Counted from the first letter of the stretch, positions 50,261-60,184 are shown. The stretch: DNA of 64,000 nucleotides from Crossaster papposus (GCA_037893245.1 JBAIAA010000262.1:992001-1056000); one strand, 5' to 3'. Notes: generated by a model from the letters alone, not told the origin. Numbers and translations are program-made.

Positions 50261-50900
50261 CTAACCTTTTACAATCCACGCTCCTGTGGGTTCGAGACCG
50301 AACTCGTATCAAAATAACATTTCACAGTACGTGTTCGGTTTTTAATCAAACTATCGGCTCAAAATTTGGCTACAGATACTTTCATGGAGTTTCTCAAACC
50401 CTTCCCCATAATTTATATACATTGTCTCTGGGGTATAGACTCAAGATGTAAGGGACTCCAGATCAAAATCTAAGCTCAACGAATTGTCTTTGTTCCATCT
50501 GCCAATAATGTTAAATGTATTCCTATCCAGCACGATCTCCATAATATATTGGGTCTGTAATTTGAAAAGGTCTTACTTGCGAATGTCACATACGTACCAG
50601 AATACCACAACTATAAACCACTGCCTTATTCACCATTTTACACATGTATATCGCAATTAGACTTAATGTATAAATACTTAATTCACCTGTAAGTCCGAGG
50701 TGGATGCAGTCCCCTGGACGACGACGTCAGCCGTTGACGTACTGTGAGTCAGACCCGGGGGCCTGATCCTTGCAGTGCCGGTGTGTCAAGCCCCGGTGCC
50801 AGTGTGAGTTTTACGCAGTTTGGTCGGCCTGCCGAAAAACTGTTCACCGAGTGGGCCGGCCTCCACACGAGCCAACAGCCGCTTGAAATTTTGCCGCTTA
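50260..50900. other. Element interior, no gene seen
   Basis: Unique AT-rich sequence; short ORFs without domains. Confidence 0.4.
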
Positions 50901-50901
50901 C

Positions 50902-51072
50902 CCCCTTTCGGAGCCAGGGTCAAAGGGTGGCCGAGCCATCCCTTGTCCAGACCGAACAACTGGTCTACGTCTTCCCAGCCGTCTTGACGCAGGTTCTCAA
51001 AATACTTGGCAGAGATTTTGAACGCAGCACAAAGCCCTTTAGAAGCATGCCCTCGTAGGCGCCCGGCTTCTC
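50902..51072 (-). other. Candidate exon or gag-like coding fragment
   Basis: On the minus strand a GC-richer open segment of about 57 codons (containing CAAFKISAKYFENLRQDGW and GHPLTLAPKGG) is preceded by a pyrimidine tract plus AG (tttccatttccag) and followed by GTAAGC, giving plausible splice sites. The same frame stays open further to 50786. I do not recognise the protein. Alternatives are a gag-like region of the surrounding element, since it lies 5' of RT on the same strand, or a captured host exon. Confidence 0.3.
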
Positions 51073-51400
51073 CTGGAAATGGAAAGACGTTGATAATTGA
51101 AATACGAACACAAAAGGGCAAAAACGGAATGGCTAAGAGTGCCAACTGCTGTCAGTGTTTAAATAATATCACGGACTTATATAGCCACTTGACTGTTAAA
51201 ACCTATGCACTGTGATAAACACATGTTCCGTAACCTACGCTTGGAATGTATGAAATTGGGATCAAATGGAGCCGATCCCAAACTTCGCCCGACTATATAA
51301 AATGAGATTATATGTGTATATACATGAGGGTCACACGGTACGAAACAGTCTGTCCATAAATAAATATGCCAAAGTTATTATAACTCGTATCCTGAATTTA

Positions 51401-51501
51401 TTTCATATATATATATATATATTTATATATCTCCAATGAAATCGGCATCTATCACAATTCAAAGTGCTCGTCGGCCTTCTATTTTTTTTTTTTTTTTTTG
51501 C
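51401..51501. repeat. (TA)n tract and oligo-T run
   Basis: An alternating at tract around 51405-51430 and a run of about 18 T at about 51482-51499. Confidence 0.8.
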
Positions 51502-51725
51502 TAGCAAAAATATGTTAAATCTCAAAACAATGGAGCATCAAATATAGGCTAGGGTAAACACAACCCGCTATTGTGTACAACCGGGAGCCTTGAGAATGCA
51601 ATATTATCCACTTTGTGCTAACCTTCTGCACATGCCAATGACGCCTTGTGTTCCTGCGCCTATTTAATTTGAAATCTATAAGCACAATTTGTAAATCGAA
51701 TATCTTCGAAATATAAATGATGAGG

Positions 51726-52049
51726 CTATCTTACCTCCACAATATCGTACGTGATGTCCATGTTTGGCGTTCTGAAACATCTAACGGAGATCGAGAGAAT
51801 TATAGCACCCGACGCAGCCGGGATTAGGGGGAATAGGGAGCGCACTCTGCGGCCACGCCCTACCGTTGGAATTCGACAAATGCCGAACAGATTACTCGAG
51901 CGCGACCATGCGTGCCCACCGACAGCGCTGACTTCACGGCCCGTCGACTCACAATAAAAACGAACGCCCGAGCATGTTATTGACGCAACTGGAAAATCAT
52001 GCCACCATATACATGTACCAGCGCCGTACTGTGCTATGAAATACGGCAA
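51726..52049 (-). other. Possible first exon with donor site
   Basis: A minus-strand open frame of 107 codons. Near its end an ATG in good context opens MDITYDIVE, followed directly by a strong donor GAG|GTAAGA at about 51736. The phase does not match the 50902-51072 candidate exon directly. Weak evidence for a spliced gene; no family recognised. Confidence 0.2.
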
Positions 52050-52384
52050 ATGTTGAGTTTTGCGACAGCTCTAAAATAATAAGAACTAACAAGAATGATC
52101 AAACTATACATATCAGCCGTACCTTTCGGTACTGTAGGAACCCACAACACAACATTTAATTTACCAAGAAAACTCGCCAAGTAATTTGGCAGGACAAGCT
52201 GATCTACCCCACTTTCCATTTTATAAAAGGAACAGTCTTACCAGCTATTTGTTTCCAACAGGTCCACTCCAACATGCCGACAAACTACACATTACTCTCC
52301 CGATCCCATTTCCCCAAAATATCATAAAGTCCACAGGGAATCACAAATATCGCCAGCGAGGCACAAGAGCACCCGCTGGCGTGG

Positions 52385-52449
52385 CGCCAGAATCACGGAA
52401 TGGCTTGATGTTTCTTCTGTCGCCCTCATTGTCTTGAGCGGTACAAATA
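52385..52449 (-). repeat. Split direct repeat B, outer copy
   Basis: 65 bp matching 41372-41435. It marks the right plus-strand edge of the element, and is followed by GT and the rest of the interrupted gamma module. Confidence 0.9.
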
Positions 52450-52451
52450 GT

Positions 52452-53570
52452 CACTCTGAGTCGAGTACCTCAAGTGATACCAAAAACTTGTTAGCAGAGC
52501 GAGGTTTCAATCCTCGGACCTCTGGGTTATGGGCCCAGCACGCTTCCACTGCGCCACTCTGTTTCATGTGAATTAAGAAACAGCAAACAAAATGAAAGCA
52601 GACATTCTAAAAACATTCTAAAATATTGATTACATTTGAATAACAGTGAAGCAAAAATACCTCTTTAGCAGAGGGAGGTTTTGGTCTTCGGACATCTGGG
52701 TTATGGGCCCAGCACGCTCCCACTGCAACACTCTGCGTAACTATTTTTAATGAAAATGAAATCACTATCAAGGAAATAATTATTCTGAGCAGACCGAGGT
52801 TGTGGTCATCCGAACTCTCGGTTACTGACCAAGAAAGTGTCTACTTCGTCACTCTGAGTCGAGTACCTCAAGTCATACCAAAAACTTGTTAGCAGAGCGA
52901 GGTTTCGATCTTTGGACATCTTGGTTAAGGGCCCAGCACGCTTCCACTGCGCCACTCTACTTCATGTAAAGTTAGAAACAGCAAACAAAATAAAAGCAGA
53001 CATTCTAAAAACATTCTAAAATATGTATTACATTTGAATAACAGTTAAGCAAAAATCCCTCTTTAGCAGAGCGAGGTTTTGGTCTTCGGACCTCTGGGTT
53101 ATGGGCCCAGCACGCTCCCACTGCAACACTCTGCGTAACTATTTTTAATGAAAATGAAATCACTATCAAGGAAATAATTATCCTGAGCAGACCAAGGTTG
53201 TGGTCATCCGAACTCTCGGTTACTGACCAAGAAAGTGTCTTCTTCGTCACTCTGAGTCGAGTACCTCAAGTGATACCAAAAACTTGTTAGCAGAGCGAGG
53301 TTTCGATCCTCGGACCTCTGAGTTATGGGCCCAGCACGCTTCCACTGCGCCACTCTGCTTCATGTGAATTAAGAAACAGAAAACAAAATGAAAGCAGACA
53401 TTCTAAAAACATTCTAAAATATTTATTACATTTGAATAACAGTGAAGCAAAAATACCTCTTTAGCAGAGGGAGGTTTTGGTCTTCGGACATCTGGGTTAT
53501 GGGCCCAGCACGCTCCCACTGCAACACTCTGCGTAACTATTTTTAATGAAAATGAAATCACTATCAAGGA
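52452..53570 (-). repeat. Initiator tRNA-Met tandem array, middle block
   Basis: A 1.1 kb continuation of the array between two mobile elements. It resumes with the last nine bases of the gamma module interrupted at 41,110 and stops in the beta-to-gamma spacer, where the second element is inserted. Alpha-position modules lie at 52492-52563 (T-loop C56 altered, one acceptor mismatch), 52890-52961 (CTT anticodon) and 53288-53359 (near-canonical CAT). Confidence 0.93.
53288..53359 (-). tRNA. tRNA-iMet: tRNA-iMet (CAT), near-canonical
   Basis: One anticodon-stem G-U wobble (plus strand ctgagtta); all other elements and the T5 terminator are intact. It lies just left of the 53,571 retroelement. 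Confidence 0.87.
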
Positions 53571-53752
53571 AAATGTTGATGTATTCGTTTGAGTACCGGG
53601 GCGAATTAGAATGCATCTATTTTATCATTGATATGTTAATGTGTATGCTCCAGTGGTCAGGGCGGGTATTTTGAATGGGTGCGGTAGGCACTGCTAGTGG
53701 GAGTAATGTGTCACTTCACGCTTGCTAGCAGCAACGACAACACATACAATTT
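53571..53752 (+). repeat. Split direct repeat A1
   Basis: 182 bp starting aaatgttgatgtattcg; 180 of 182 positions match A2. Confidence 0.92.
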
Positions 53753-53783
53753 TATGCTGTTGCAATTCTCCATACGTTTCAAC

Positions 53784-54443
53784 ATGTCAACCCCAGCTAC
53801 CAAAGAGGACATTAAGGAGTTATTGGCTCAATTCACCTCTAGTCAGACCAAGATTGTCGAAGACAAATTAGCTGAAGCTTCTGCTAACTTCGACGCAAAA
53901 CTTAAATCGGCCACCAACACCAAGTTAACCTGGAAAAGGGAGGGTCATAAACGACAATTTAACTCCAATCAGTCGGTATTGAATCACGTCGTCGAGGCCG
54001 AACGTAATTATCCTGAAGTTCAGCAGGAGCTGACTAGCATAAAAACATTGCTCGAGCACCGTCAAAAACTAATCCGACTCGCAGATACCAGCCCCTCTGG
54101 GTGGGCGACAGTCGAGGAATACGAGAACAACGAGTTAGCAAACGACTCCGACGATGACAAGAAGATTACACGGGCAGAAGGCAGGGCAGCTAGGAAGCTC
54201 AAAGCTTCATCCATCAAGAAGTCTGGAGTCAAGAGGTTCAAGACCGGTGATTACCAGCTTCCTGCTCCCGCTCCTTCCTCTGTCCCTCCTGCAATACAAC
54301 ACCAGTCTTTTCGTGGTCAACGATTCTCGGCCAGCAAAGACATGTGCTTCGCTTGCGGAGGCCAAGGTCACTGGAGGAAAACCTGTCCCAACATCAACAG
54401 AAGACAAGACAAGACCTATCACCCCTCGGGTTTCTCCGCCTAG
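53784..54443 (+). CDS. Gag-like protein with CCHC zinc knuckle
   Basis: A 219-residue ORF. The frame is open upstream to an ATG at 53697, but that lies inside repeat A1, so the ATG at 53784 (MSTPATKEDIKELL) is preferred. The N-terminal third is helical and charged; a basic segment (KKITRAEGRAARKLK) and a Pro/Ser-rich linker follow. A zinc knuckle has ligands C188, C191, H196 and C201 (C-x2-C-x4-H-x4-C, read as CFACGGQGHWRKTC). In YR retrotransposons the first ORF is Gag-like and binds element RNA. The pol frame is +1 relative to this ORF and overlaps its 3' end. Confidence 0.75.
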   Translation: MSTPATKEDIKELLAQFTSSQTKIVEDKLAEASANFDAKLKSATNTKLTWKREGHKRQFNSNQSVLNHVVEAERNYPEVQQELTSIKTLLEHRQKLIRLADTSPSGWATVEEYENNELANDSDDDKKITRAEGRAARKLKASSIKKSGVKRFKTGDYQLPAPAPSSVPPAIQHQSFRGQRFSASKDMCFACGGQGHWRKTCPNINRRQDKTYHPSGFSA

Positions 54444-55800
54444 CAAGGACATCGCAGCAAGCACGTCAAGAAATATCAATAAAGTTGAGTTAAATTATTT
54501 AACTGATAATTACTTTGAGTACGAAGAAAGGTGTTCCATAGGTTGCAACATTCAAGTGTCTGGTCGTTTGCATCAACACTATGAATTCTGGAATTCAATT
54601 AAAGCCAATTCCTTTGTTCTAGATATAATAAAGAACGGTTACATGCTGCCGTTCTATGAAACACCTCCACGTACCCCAAGAGTAGAAAAAGTCAATTACG
54701 GGGTGAATAATCGTCCGGCTATCAATAACAACAATTTTGTTACCGAGGCCATTTCAGACTTATTAGAAACGCAGTGTGTTTTGATTTGTACCGAGCAACC
54801 ATTTATAATTAACCCATTGTCGGTTTCAGTACAGAAATCAGGTAAGCGGAGACTGATATTAGATTTAAGAGAAGTGAATAAGTATTTGTGGAAACAATCC
54901 GTCAAGTTTGAAGATATGCGTACAGCTCTGATATATCTTTCGAAGGGCGGATCTATGTTCCAGTTTGACCTCAAATCGGGATACCATCATATCAGCATTC
55001 GACCAGAACACCAACAATTTTTGGGATTTTCTTGGATTTACAACGGCTCGTTTACATTTTTCAAGTTTACTGTTTTACCGTTCGGTTTATCCACTGCCCC
55101 GTATGTTTTCACTAAAGTGGTAAGGCCATTAGTACAACAGTGGAGAAGCGAAGGAAAACAAATAGTAGTGTTTCTAGATGATGGTTTGGGATGTGCAGAT
55201 TGCTTTCAGAAAGCCAAAGAGCACAGTGCTCAAGTTAAAGTTGACCTGGTCAACGCGGGGTTCGTACCCAATATACAAAAGAGTATTTGGGATCCGGTCT
55301 CAGAGACCGAGTGGTTAGGTTTAACAATTAACCTTAACAATGGCTCCCTTGTTTTACCACACAGACGGATAAGCAGTATCAAGGAAGGAATCCAAGAACT
55401 GTTGACTCCCAAGTTAGCAGGTTCGTTAACCTGGGTCAAAGCCAAGGATCTAGCTAGTGTAGCTGGTAGGATCATTTCATCATATTTAGTAGTGGGATCA
55501 ATGAGTAGGATCATGACCAAAGCTATGCATTGTGCAATCGAATCCAGAGATTCGTGGAATTCCAAAGTTCTCATTTCAGAGCAAGCTAAAGAAGAACTTC
55601 TTTTCTGGCAGAACAACTTAGATAATCTAAAGGAAACTCCAATAAATGTCAATCCCATGTGTTCAAGAATAGTGTTTTCCGATGCAAGCAAATCCGGGTT
55701 TGGAGGTTACATAGTAAATGCCAACGACTCCATTAGTCACGGACTGTGGTCAGAAAACGAACAGAAAATGAGCTCGACCTGGAGAGAATTAAAGCAATAG
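54154..55800 (+). pseudogene. RT and N-terminal RNase H of YR retrotransposon
   Basis: A 548-codon frame; the first 100 or so codons overlap the gag ORF and may not be coding, with homology-like content starting near 54480. RT motifs: KRRLILDLREVNKYL, motif A FQFDLKSGYHH with D272, motif B LPFGLSTAPYVF, motif C FLDD at residues 340-343 (F in place of the usual Y), then WLGLTINL. RNase H begins with FSDASKSGFGGY (D510). The frame stops at 55798-55800 one residue after WRELK, where RNase H should continue; the rest lies in another frame. It copies element RNA into cDNA in the family. Broken by a single-base loss in an A-run or by an assembly error there. Confidence 0.8.
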
Positions 55801-56489
55801 AAATTGTTCTTACCTCTCAAATAAACAAGTTCAAAAACAATAGAGTAAAATGGTTTTCTGACAATCAAGCAGTTACAAGAATAGTTTCCAATGGCAGCAT
55901 GAAGCCAGAGTTGCAGTCTATTGCGCCAGACATATGTCGTACTTGTTTACGTAATGGATTATTTCTAGAATTGGAATGGGTGCCGAGAGCAAAGAATGAA
56001 AAGGCAGATTTTCTAAGTAAGATAGTTGATTATGACGATTGGCAGACTTCAGATGAAATGTTCTCTGTACTCGATCGCAATTGGGGACCTTTTACTATCG
56101 ATCGGTTTGCCAGCTATTATAATTCCAAATTAAGTTGTTTTAATTCTAGGTACTGGAACCCAGGCACACAGGCAACCGACGCATTTACACAAGATTGGAC
56201 AGGGCATAATAACTGGATGGTTCCCCCTATTCATTTGGTTCCAAGAGTTATTCAACAGCTATTGGCCAGTAAAGCTGAGGGTACATTAATATGCCCTGCT
56301 TGGAGATCCGCCCCTTATTGGGTGTTACTATTTCCAGATGGTTACAATCCAATATCCGAAATTACTGATATTTATGAATTTGTGAGTCCTTTCCCACTAT
56401 TTGAAAACGGGCGAAGTGATAACTCTAAGTTTATTTACAATATTGTACGCAGTACAGTACTAGCGCTGAGGTTCAGCAGGTATGAATGA
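55746..56489 (+). pseudogene. RNase H C-terminal half and post-RNase H domain
   Basis: Continuation of pol after the frameshift, meaningful from about 55790. RNase H features: DNQAV, then LEWVPRAKNEKADFLSK, whose terminal D is catalytic in the family. A conserved DIRS/Ngaro-type segment follows with FTIDRFASYYNSK, ATDAFTQDW, NNWMVPPIHLVPRVI and CPAWRSAPYWVLL. The stop at 56487-56489 is probably the natural end of pol. The ATG at 55746 is out of context and is not the real start. Confidence 0.75.
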
Positions 56490-56951
56490 GTTTCCCGTTT
56501 AACAACGTTCATAACGTTAACGAGCAACTTGCGCTCGATGGTGCACCTGGTGCACCTGGTGCAGGGACCCCCAGCGGGTCAGTTCCTAAATTGAGGAAAA
56601 GTGATTGAACATTCAATACAGCGTTCATAATTTATTAACTGAGAGTTTTAACAAATGTTGTTTAATTTTCTTCGTCAAGCTAATTTTCAACACCGACAAC
56701 TGGAGACACCGTTTCACTCGGAGTGCCAACAGTCCAGATCTGAACAATCTCGCCAAACAGCTGTCCTCCATATTGGTGAACTCAAGAGCCTCAATTTAAG
56801 ATCCGGAGGAGCCTCAGAGGCCGCCAAGGCTGGTATAGCCGATAGACTGTTCAAGCGCCATGGTCGCTGGAAGTCGGAGACGGCTAAAGATTCCTATGTT
56901 CAAGAAAGCTTCCATAATTTATTATCCGTTTCCAAGCGGTTATGTATCTAA
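56490..56951 (+). pseudogene. Truncated tyrosine recombinase
   Basis: Only the C-terminal catalytic part is readable (frame ending at 56951): LRSGGASEAAKAG supplies the second Arg region, FKRHGRW the H/W-containing box, and KDSYV the nucleophile Tyr, typical of DIRS-class recombinases. The N-terminal domain and the first catalytic Arg box are missing, and the usual HxxR has no His at R-3. Upstream, 56520-56585 encodes a Gly-Ala-Pro repeat (ggtgcacct three times) that may be the residue of the recombinase N-terminus. At about a third of the expected size it cannot be functional. Confidence 0.7.
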
Positions 56952-56978
56952 CATCTACTCGTTCTTTATTTTGTTCAT

Positions 56979-57059
56979 GCCGGTTGCTGCAGCTCGCACA
57001 ATACCAAAATGATTGGGTATGCTGTGTTTTGTTTGTGTATACGATGATTTAAATGATAA
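56979..57059 (+). repeat. Split direct repeat B1
   Basis: 81 bp from gccggttgctgcagc to aaatgataa; one mismatch to B2 (57648-57728). It abuts A2 with a shared AA. Confidence 0.92.
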
Positions 57060-57239
57060 ATGTTGATGTATTCGTTTGAGTACCGGGGCGAATTAGAATG
57101 CATATATTTTATCATTGATATGTTAATGTGTATGCTCCAGTGGTCAGGGCGGGTATTTTGAATGGGTGCGGTACGCACTGCTAGTGGGAGTAATGTGTCA
57201 CTTCACGCTTGCTAGCAGCAACGACAACACATACAATTT
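57058..57239 (+). repeat. Split direct repeat A2
   Basis: 182 bp matching A1 except for a c/a and a g/c substitution. Confidence 0.92.
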
Positions 57240-57647
57240 AATTTAATTGTCTATATTGTATATAATAATTAATCACTAGATTAATTTTGCTCTTATAATT
57301 ATTGAATTATGTTGACAAGCGAAGCTCCCTTTATATGCCTTATATTGTTTAGCTAGCCTGAGAGTGGCGATCTGCATTGGTCAGGCATACGTTTCCACTT
57401 TTCCCAAAATTATAAAAAGATAGGTTTTTGTGGTTTTTCGTATCTGGCGATCGCTATAAACAATATGTCGAATTCAACTTAACTTATAACGTTGAAAAAT
57501 ATATCGATATATATACATGTATAAGTATACAGTTATTGGCAATGTGGTGTTTTGCCCAAGTTGAAGCAGTAATGTCGAAGTAATAATGTTGTCGTAGTAG
57601 TAGTAGAAGTAGTAGTAGTAGTAGTATTTAAAGTGGGCGGGTTCTAC
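57240..57647. other. A2-B2 spacer with (TAG)n microsatellite
   Basis: 408 bp, AT-rich, no gene. A tag trinucleotide run spans 57594-57627. A spacer here is normal for the split-repeat layout. Confidence 0.8.
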
Positions 57648-57728
57648 GCCGTTTGCTGCAGCTCGCACAATACCAAAATGATTGGGTATGCTGTGTTTTG
57701 TTTGTGTATACGATGATTTAAATGATAA
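57648..57728 (+). repeat. Split direct repeat B2
   Basis: 81 bp right end of the element; the array resumes with taattattctgagcagacc. Confidence 0.92.
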
Positions 57729-58397
57729 TAATTATTCTGAGCAGACCGAGGTTGTGGTCATCCGAACTCTCGGTTACTGACCAAGAAAGTGTCTACTTCG
57801 TCACTCTGAGTCGAGTACCTCAAGTCATACCAAAAACTTGTTAGCAGAGCGAGGTTTCGATCTTTGTACATCTTGGTTAAGGGCCCAGCATGCTTCCACT
57901 GCGCCACTCTACTTCATGTAAAGTTAGAAACAGCAAACAAAATGAAAGCAGACATTCTAAAAACATTCTAAAATATGTATTACATTTGAATAACAGTGAA
58001 GCAAAAATACCTTTTTAGCAGAGCGAGGTTTTGGTCTTCGGACCTCTGGGTTATGGGCCCAGCACGCTCCCACTGCAACACTCTGCGTAACTATTTTTAA
58101 TGAAAATGAAATCACTATCAAGGAAATAATTATTCTGAGCAGACCGAGGTTGTGGTCATCCGAACTCTCGGTTACTGACCAAGAAAGTGTCTACTTCGTC
58201 ACTCTGAGTCTAGTACCTCAAGTCATACCAAAAACTTGTTAGCAGAGCAAAATGAAAATGAAAATGAAATCACTATCAAGGACATAATTATCATGAGCAG
58301 ACCAAGGTTGTGGTCATCCGAAATATCGGTTACTGGCCAAGAAAGTGTCTACTTCGTCACTCTGAGTCGAGTACCTCAAGTCATACCAAAAACGTGT

Positions 58398-58467
58398 TAG
58401 CAGAGCGAGGTTTCGATCTTCGGACCTTGGGTTAAGGGCCCAGCACGCTTCCACTGCGCCACTCTAC
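58398..58467 (-). tRNA. Shortened iMet-body tRNA with CTT anticodon
   Basis: CTT-anticodon copy with two bases missing at the variable loop/anticodon-stem border (plus strand ggaccttgggttaagg). It is representative of 40008, 60893, 61448, 62401 and 62956. The acceptor contains a G-U (ctctact). Probably a pseudogene, but strongly amplified in the right block. Confidence 0.5.
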
Positions 58468-59938
58468 TTCATGTAAAGTTAGAAACAGCAAACAAAATGA
58501 AAGCAGACATTATAAAAACATTCTAAAATATTTATTAAATTTGAATAACAGTTAAGCAAAAATCCCTCTTTAGCAGAGCGAGGTTTTGGTCTTCGGACCT
58601 CTGGGTTATGGGCCCAGCACGCTCCCACTGCAACACTCTGCGTAACCATTTTTAATGAAAATGAAATCACTATCAAGGAAATAATTATCCTGAGCAGACC
58701 GAGGTTGTGGTCATCTGAACTCTCGGTTACTGACCAAGAAAGTGTCTACTTCGTCACTCTGAGTCGAGTACCTCAAGTCATACCAAAAACTTGTTAGCAG
58801 AGCGAGGTTTCGATCTTCGGACCTCTGGGTTATGGGCCCAGCACGCTTCCACTGCGCCAATCTGTTTCATGTGAATTTAGAAACAGAAAACAAAATGAAA
58901 GCAGACATTCTAAAAACATTCTAAAATATGTATTACATTTGAATAACAGTGAAGCAAAAATACCTCTTTAGCAGAGCGAGGTTTTGGTCTTCGGACCTCT
59001 GGGTTAAGGGCCCAGCACGCTCCCACTGCACCACTCTGCGTAACTATTTTTAATGAAAATGAAATCACTATCAAGGACATAATTATCCTTAGCAGACCGA
59101 GGTTGCGGTCATCCGAAATATCGGTTACTGGCCAAGAAAGTGTCTACTTCGTCACTCTGAGTCGAGTACATCAAGTCATACCAAAAACTTGTTAGCAGAG
59201 CCAGGTTTCGATTCTCGGACCTCTGGGTTATGGGCCCAGCACGCTTCCACTGCGCCACTCTGCTTCATGTGAATTTAGAAACAGCAAACAAAATTAAAGC
59301 AGACATTCTAAAAACATTCTAAAATATGTATTACATTTGAATAACAGTGAAGCAAAAATACCTCTTTAGCAGAGCGAGGTTTTGGTCCTCGGACATCTGG
59401 GTTATGGGCCCAGCACGCTCCCACTGCTCCACTCTACTTCATGTAAATTTAGAAACAGCAAACAAAATGAAAGCAGACATTCTAAAAACATTCTAAAATA
59501 TTTATTAAATTTGAATAACAGTGAAGCAAAAATACCTCTTTAGCAGAGCGAGGTTTCGGTCCTCGGACATCTGGGTTATGGGCCCAGCACGCTCACACTG
59601 CTCCACTCTACTTCATGTAAATTTAGAAACAGCAAACCAAATGAAAGCAGACATTCTAAAAACATTCTAAAATATGTATTAAATTTGAATAACAGTTAAG
59701 CAAAAATCCCTCTTTAGCAGAGCGAGGTTTTGGTCTTCGGACCTCTGGGTTATGGGCCCAGCACGCTCCCACTGCAACACTCTGCGTAACTATTTTTAAT
59801 GAAAATGAAATCACTATCAAGGAAATAATTATCCTGAGCAGACCAAGGTTGTGGTCATCCGAACTCTCGGTTACTGACCAAGAAAGTGTCTACTTCGTCA
59901 CTCTGAGTCGAGTACCTCAAGTGATACCAAAAACTTGT

Positions 59939-60010
59939 TAGCAGAGCGAGGTTTCGATCCTCGGACCTCTGGGTTATGGGCCCAGCACGCTTCCACTGCG
60001 CCACTCTGCT
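59939..60010 (-). tRNA. tRNA-iMet: tRNA-iMet (CAT), canonical copy
   Basis: The best copy in the window. On the minus strand it folds into 7-bp acceptor AGCAGAG/CTCTGCT, 5-bp anticodon stem CTGGG/CCCAG with loop CCCATAA (anticodon CAT, C33 as in animal initiators), and T-stem CGAGG/CCTCG with loop ATCGAAA. A60/A54-type initiator T-loop features, an intact A box (TGGCGCAGTGG) and B box (GGATCGAAACC) are present. The discriminator is A, and a TTTTT Pol III terminator lies 5 nt downstream. It delivers initiator methionine to the 40S ribosome. Confidence 0.95.
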
Positions 60011-60112
60011 TCATGTGAATTAAGAAACAGCAAACAAAATGAAAGCAGACATTCTAAAAACATTCTAAAATATTTATTACATTTGAATAACAGTGAAGCA
60101 AAAATACCTCTT

Positions 60113-60184
60113 TAGCAGAGCGAGGTTTTGGTCTTCGGACATCTGGGTTATGGGCCCAGCACGCTCCCACTGAAACACTCTGCG
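60113..60184 (-). pseudogene. beta module, iMet-like (representative)
   Basis: A 72-nt module collinear with iMet. Anticodon CAT is kept, but the T-loop reads ACCAAAA (T55 changed to C), weakening the B box, and the 5' acceptor/D-arm segment differs (here CGCAGAG, mismatched at pair 1-72; elsewhere AGTAGAG or CGCATAG). A T5 run lies 9 nt downstream on the minus strand. One such module occurs in nearly every unit. Confidence 0.7.

Larger units (their letters stand above)
41111..52449 (-). mobile_element. YR retrotransposon-like element with split direct repeats
   Basis: An 11.3 kb insertion in a gamma module. Read on the minus strand the order is terminal repeat (52385-52449), internal region with an RT-RNase H relic, then the two internal repeats abutting (41438-41512 next to 41372-41435), a 186-bp spacer, and the outer repeat (41111-41185). 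This is the split-direct-repeat arrangement known for Ngaro/PAT YR retrotransposons, and the coding orientation agrees. A GT dinucleotide sits at all three junctions, with no longer target duplication. No recombinase domain was recognised, so the element appears defective. Class assignment is inference from geometry plus RT-RNase H. Confidence 0.65.
53571..57728 (+). mobile_element. Ngaro/PAT-like YR retrotransposon
   Basis: A 4.16 kb insertion in a beta-gamma spacer of the array. Order: A1 (53571-53752), gag-like ORF, RT-RNase H, tyrosine-recombinase remnant, B1 (56979-57059), A2 (57058-57239), spacer, B2 (57648-57728). A1-ORFs-B1A2-B2 is the diagnostic split-direct-repeat layout of Ngaro/PAT elements. 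A1 and A2 differ at 2 of 182 positions and B1 and B2 at 1 of 81, so insertion is recent. Ends share an AA with the target and make no longer duplication. It is probably non-autonomous because pol is frameshifted and the recombinase truncated. Confidence 0.85.

Noticed and set aside
50744-51058. 104-codon plus-strand ORF
   Set aside because: It is antisense to the candidate minus-strand exon and has no recognisable feature; likely a shadow frame.
41111-52449. Classical cut-and-paste DNA transposon with terminal inverted repeats
   Set aside because: Ends do show a short imperfect inversion (TATTTRTAYCGCT), but the inner repeat pair, the GT-only junctions and the RT-RNase H relic fit a YR retroelement better; no transposase was seen.
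54207-55691. Minus-strand ORFs of 90-153 codons under the retroelement
   Set aside because: They are antisense shadows of the gag and pol frames, which carry clear zinc-knuckle, RT and RNase H motifs.
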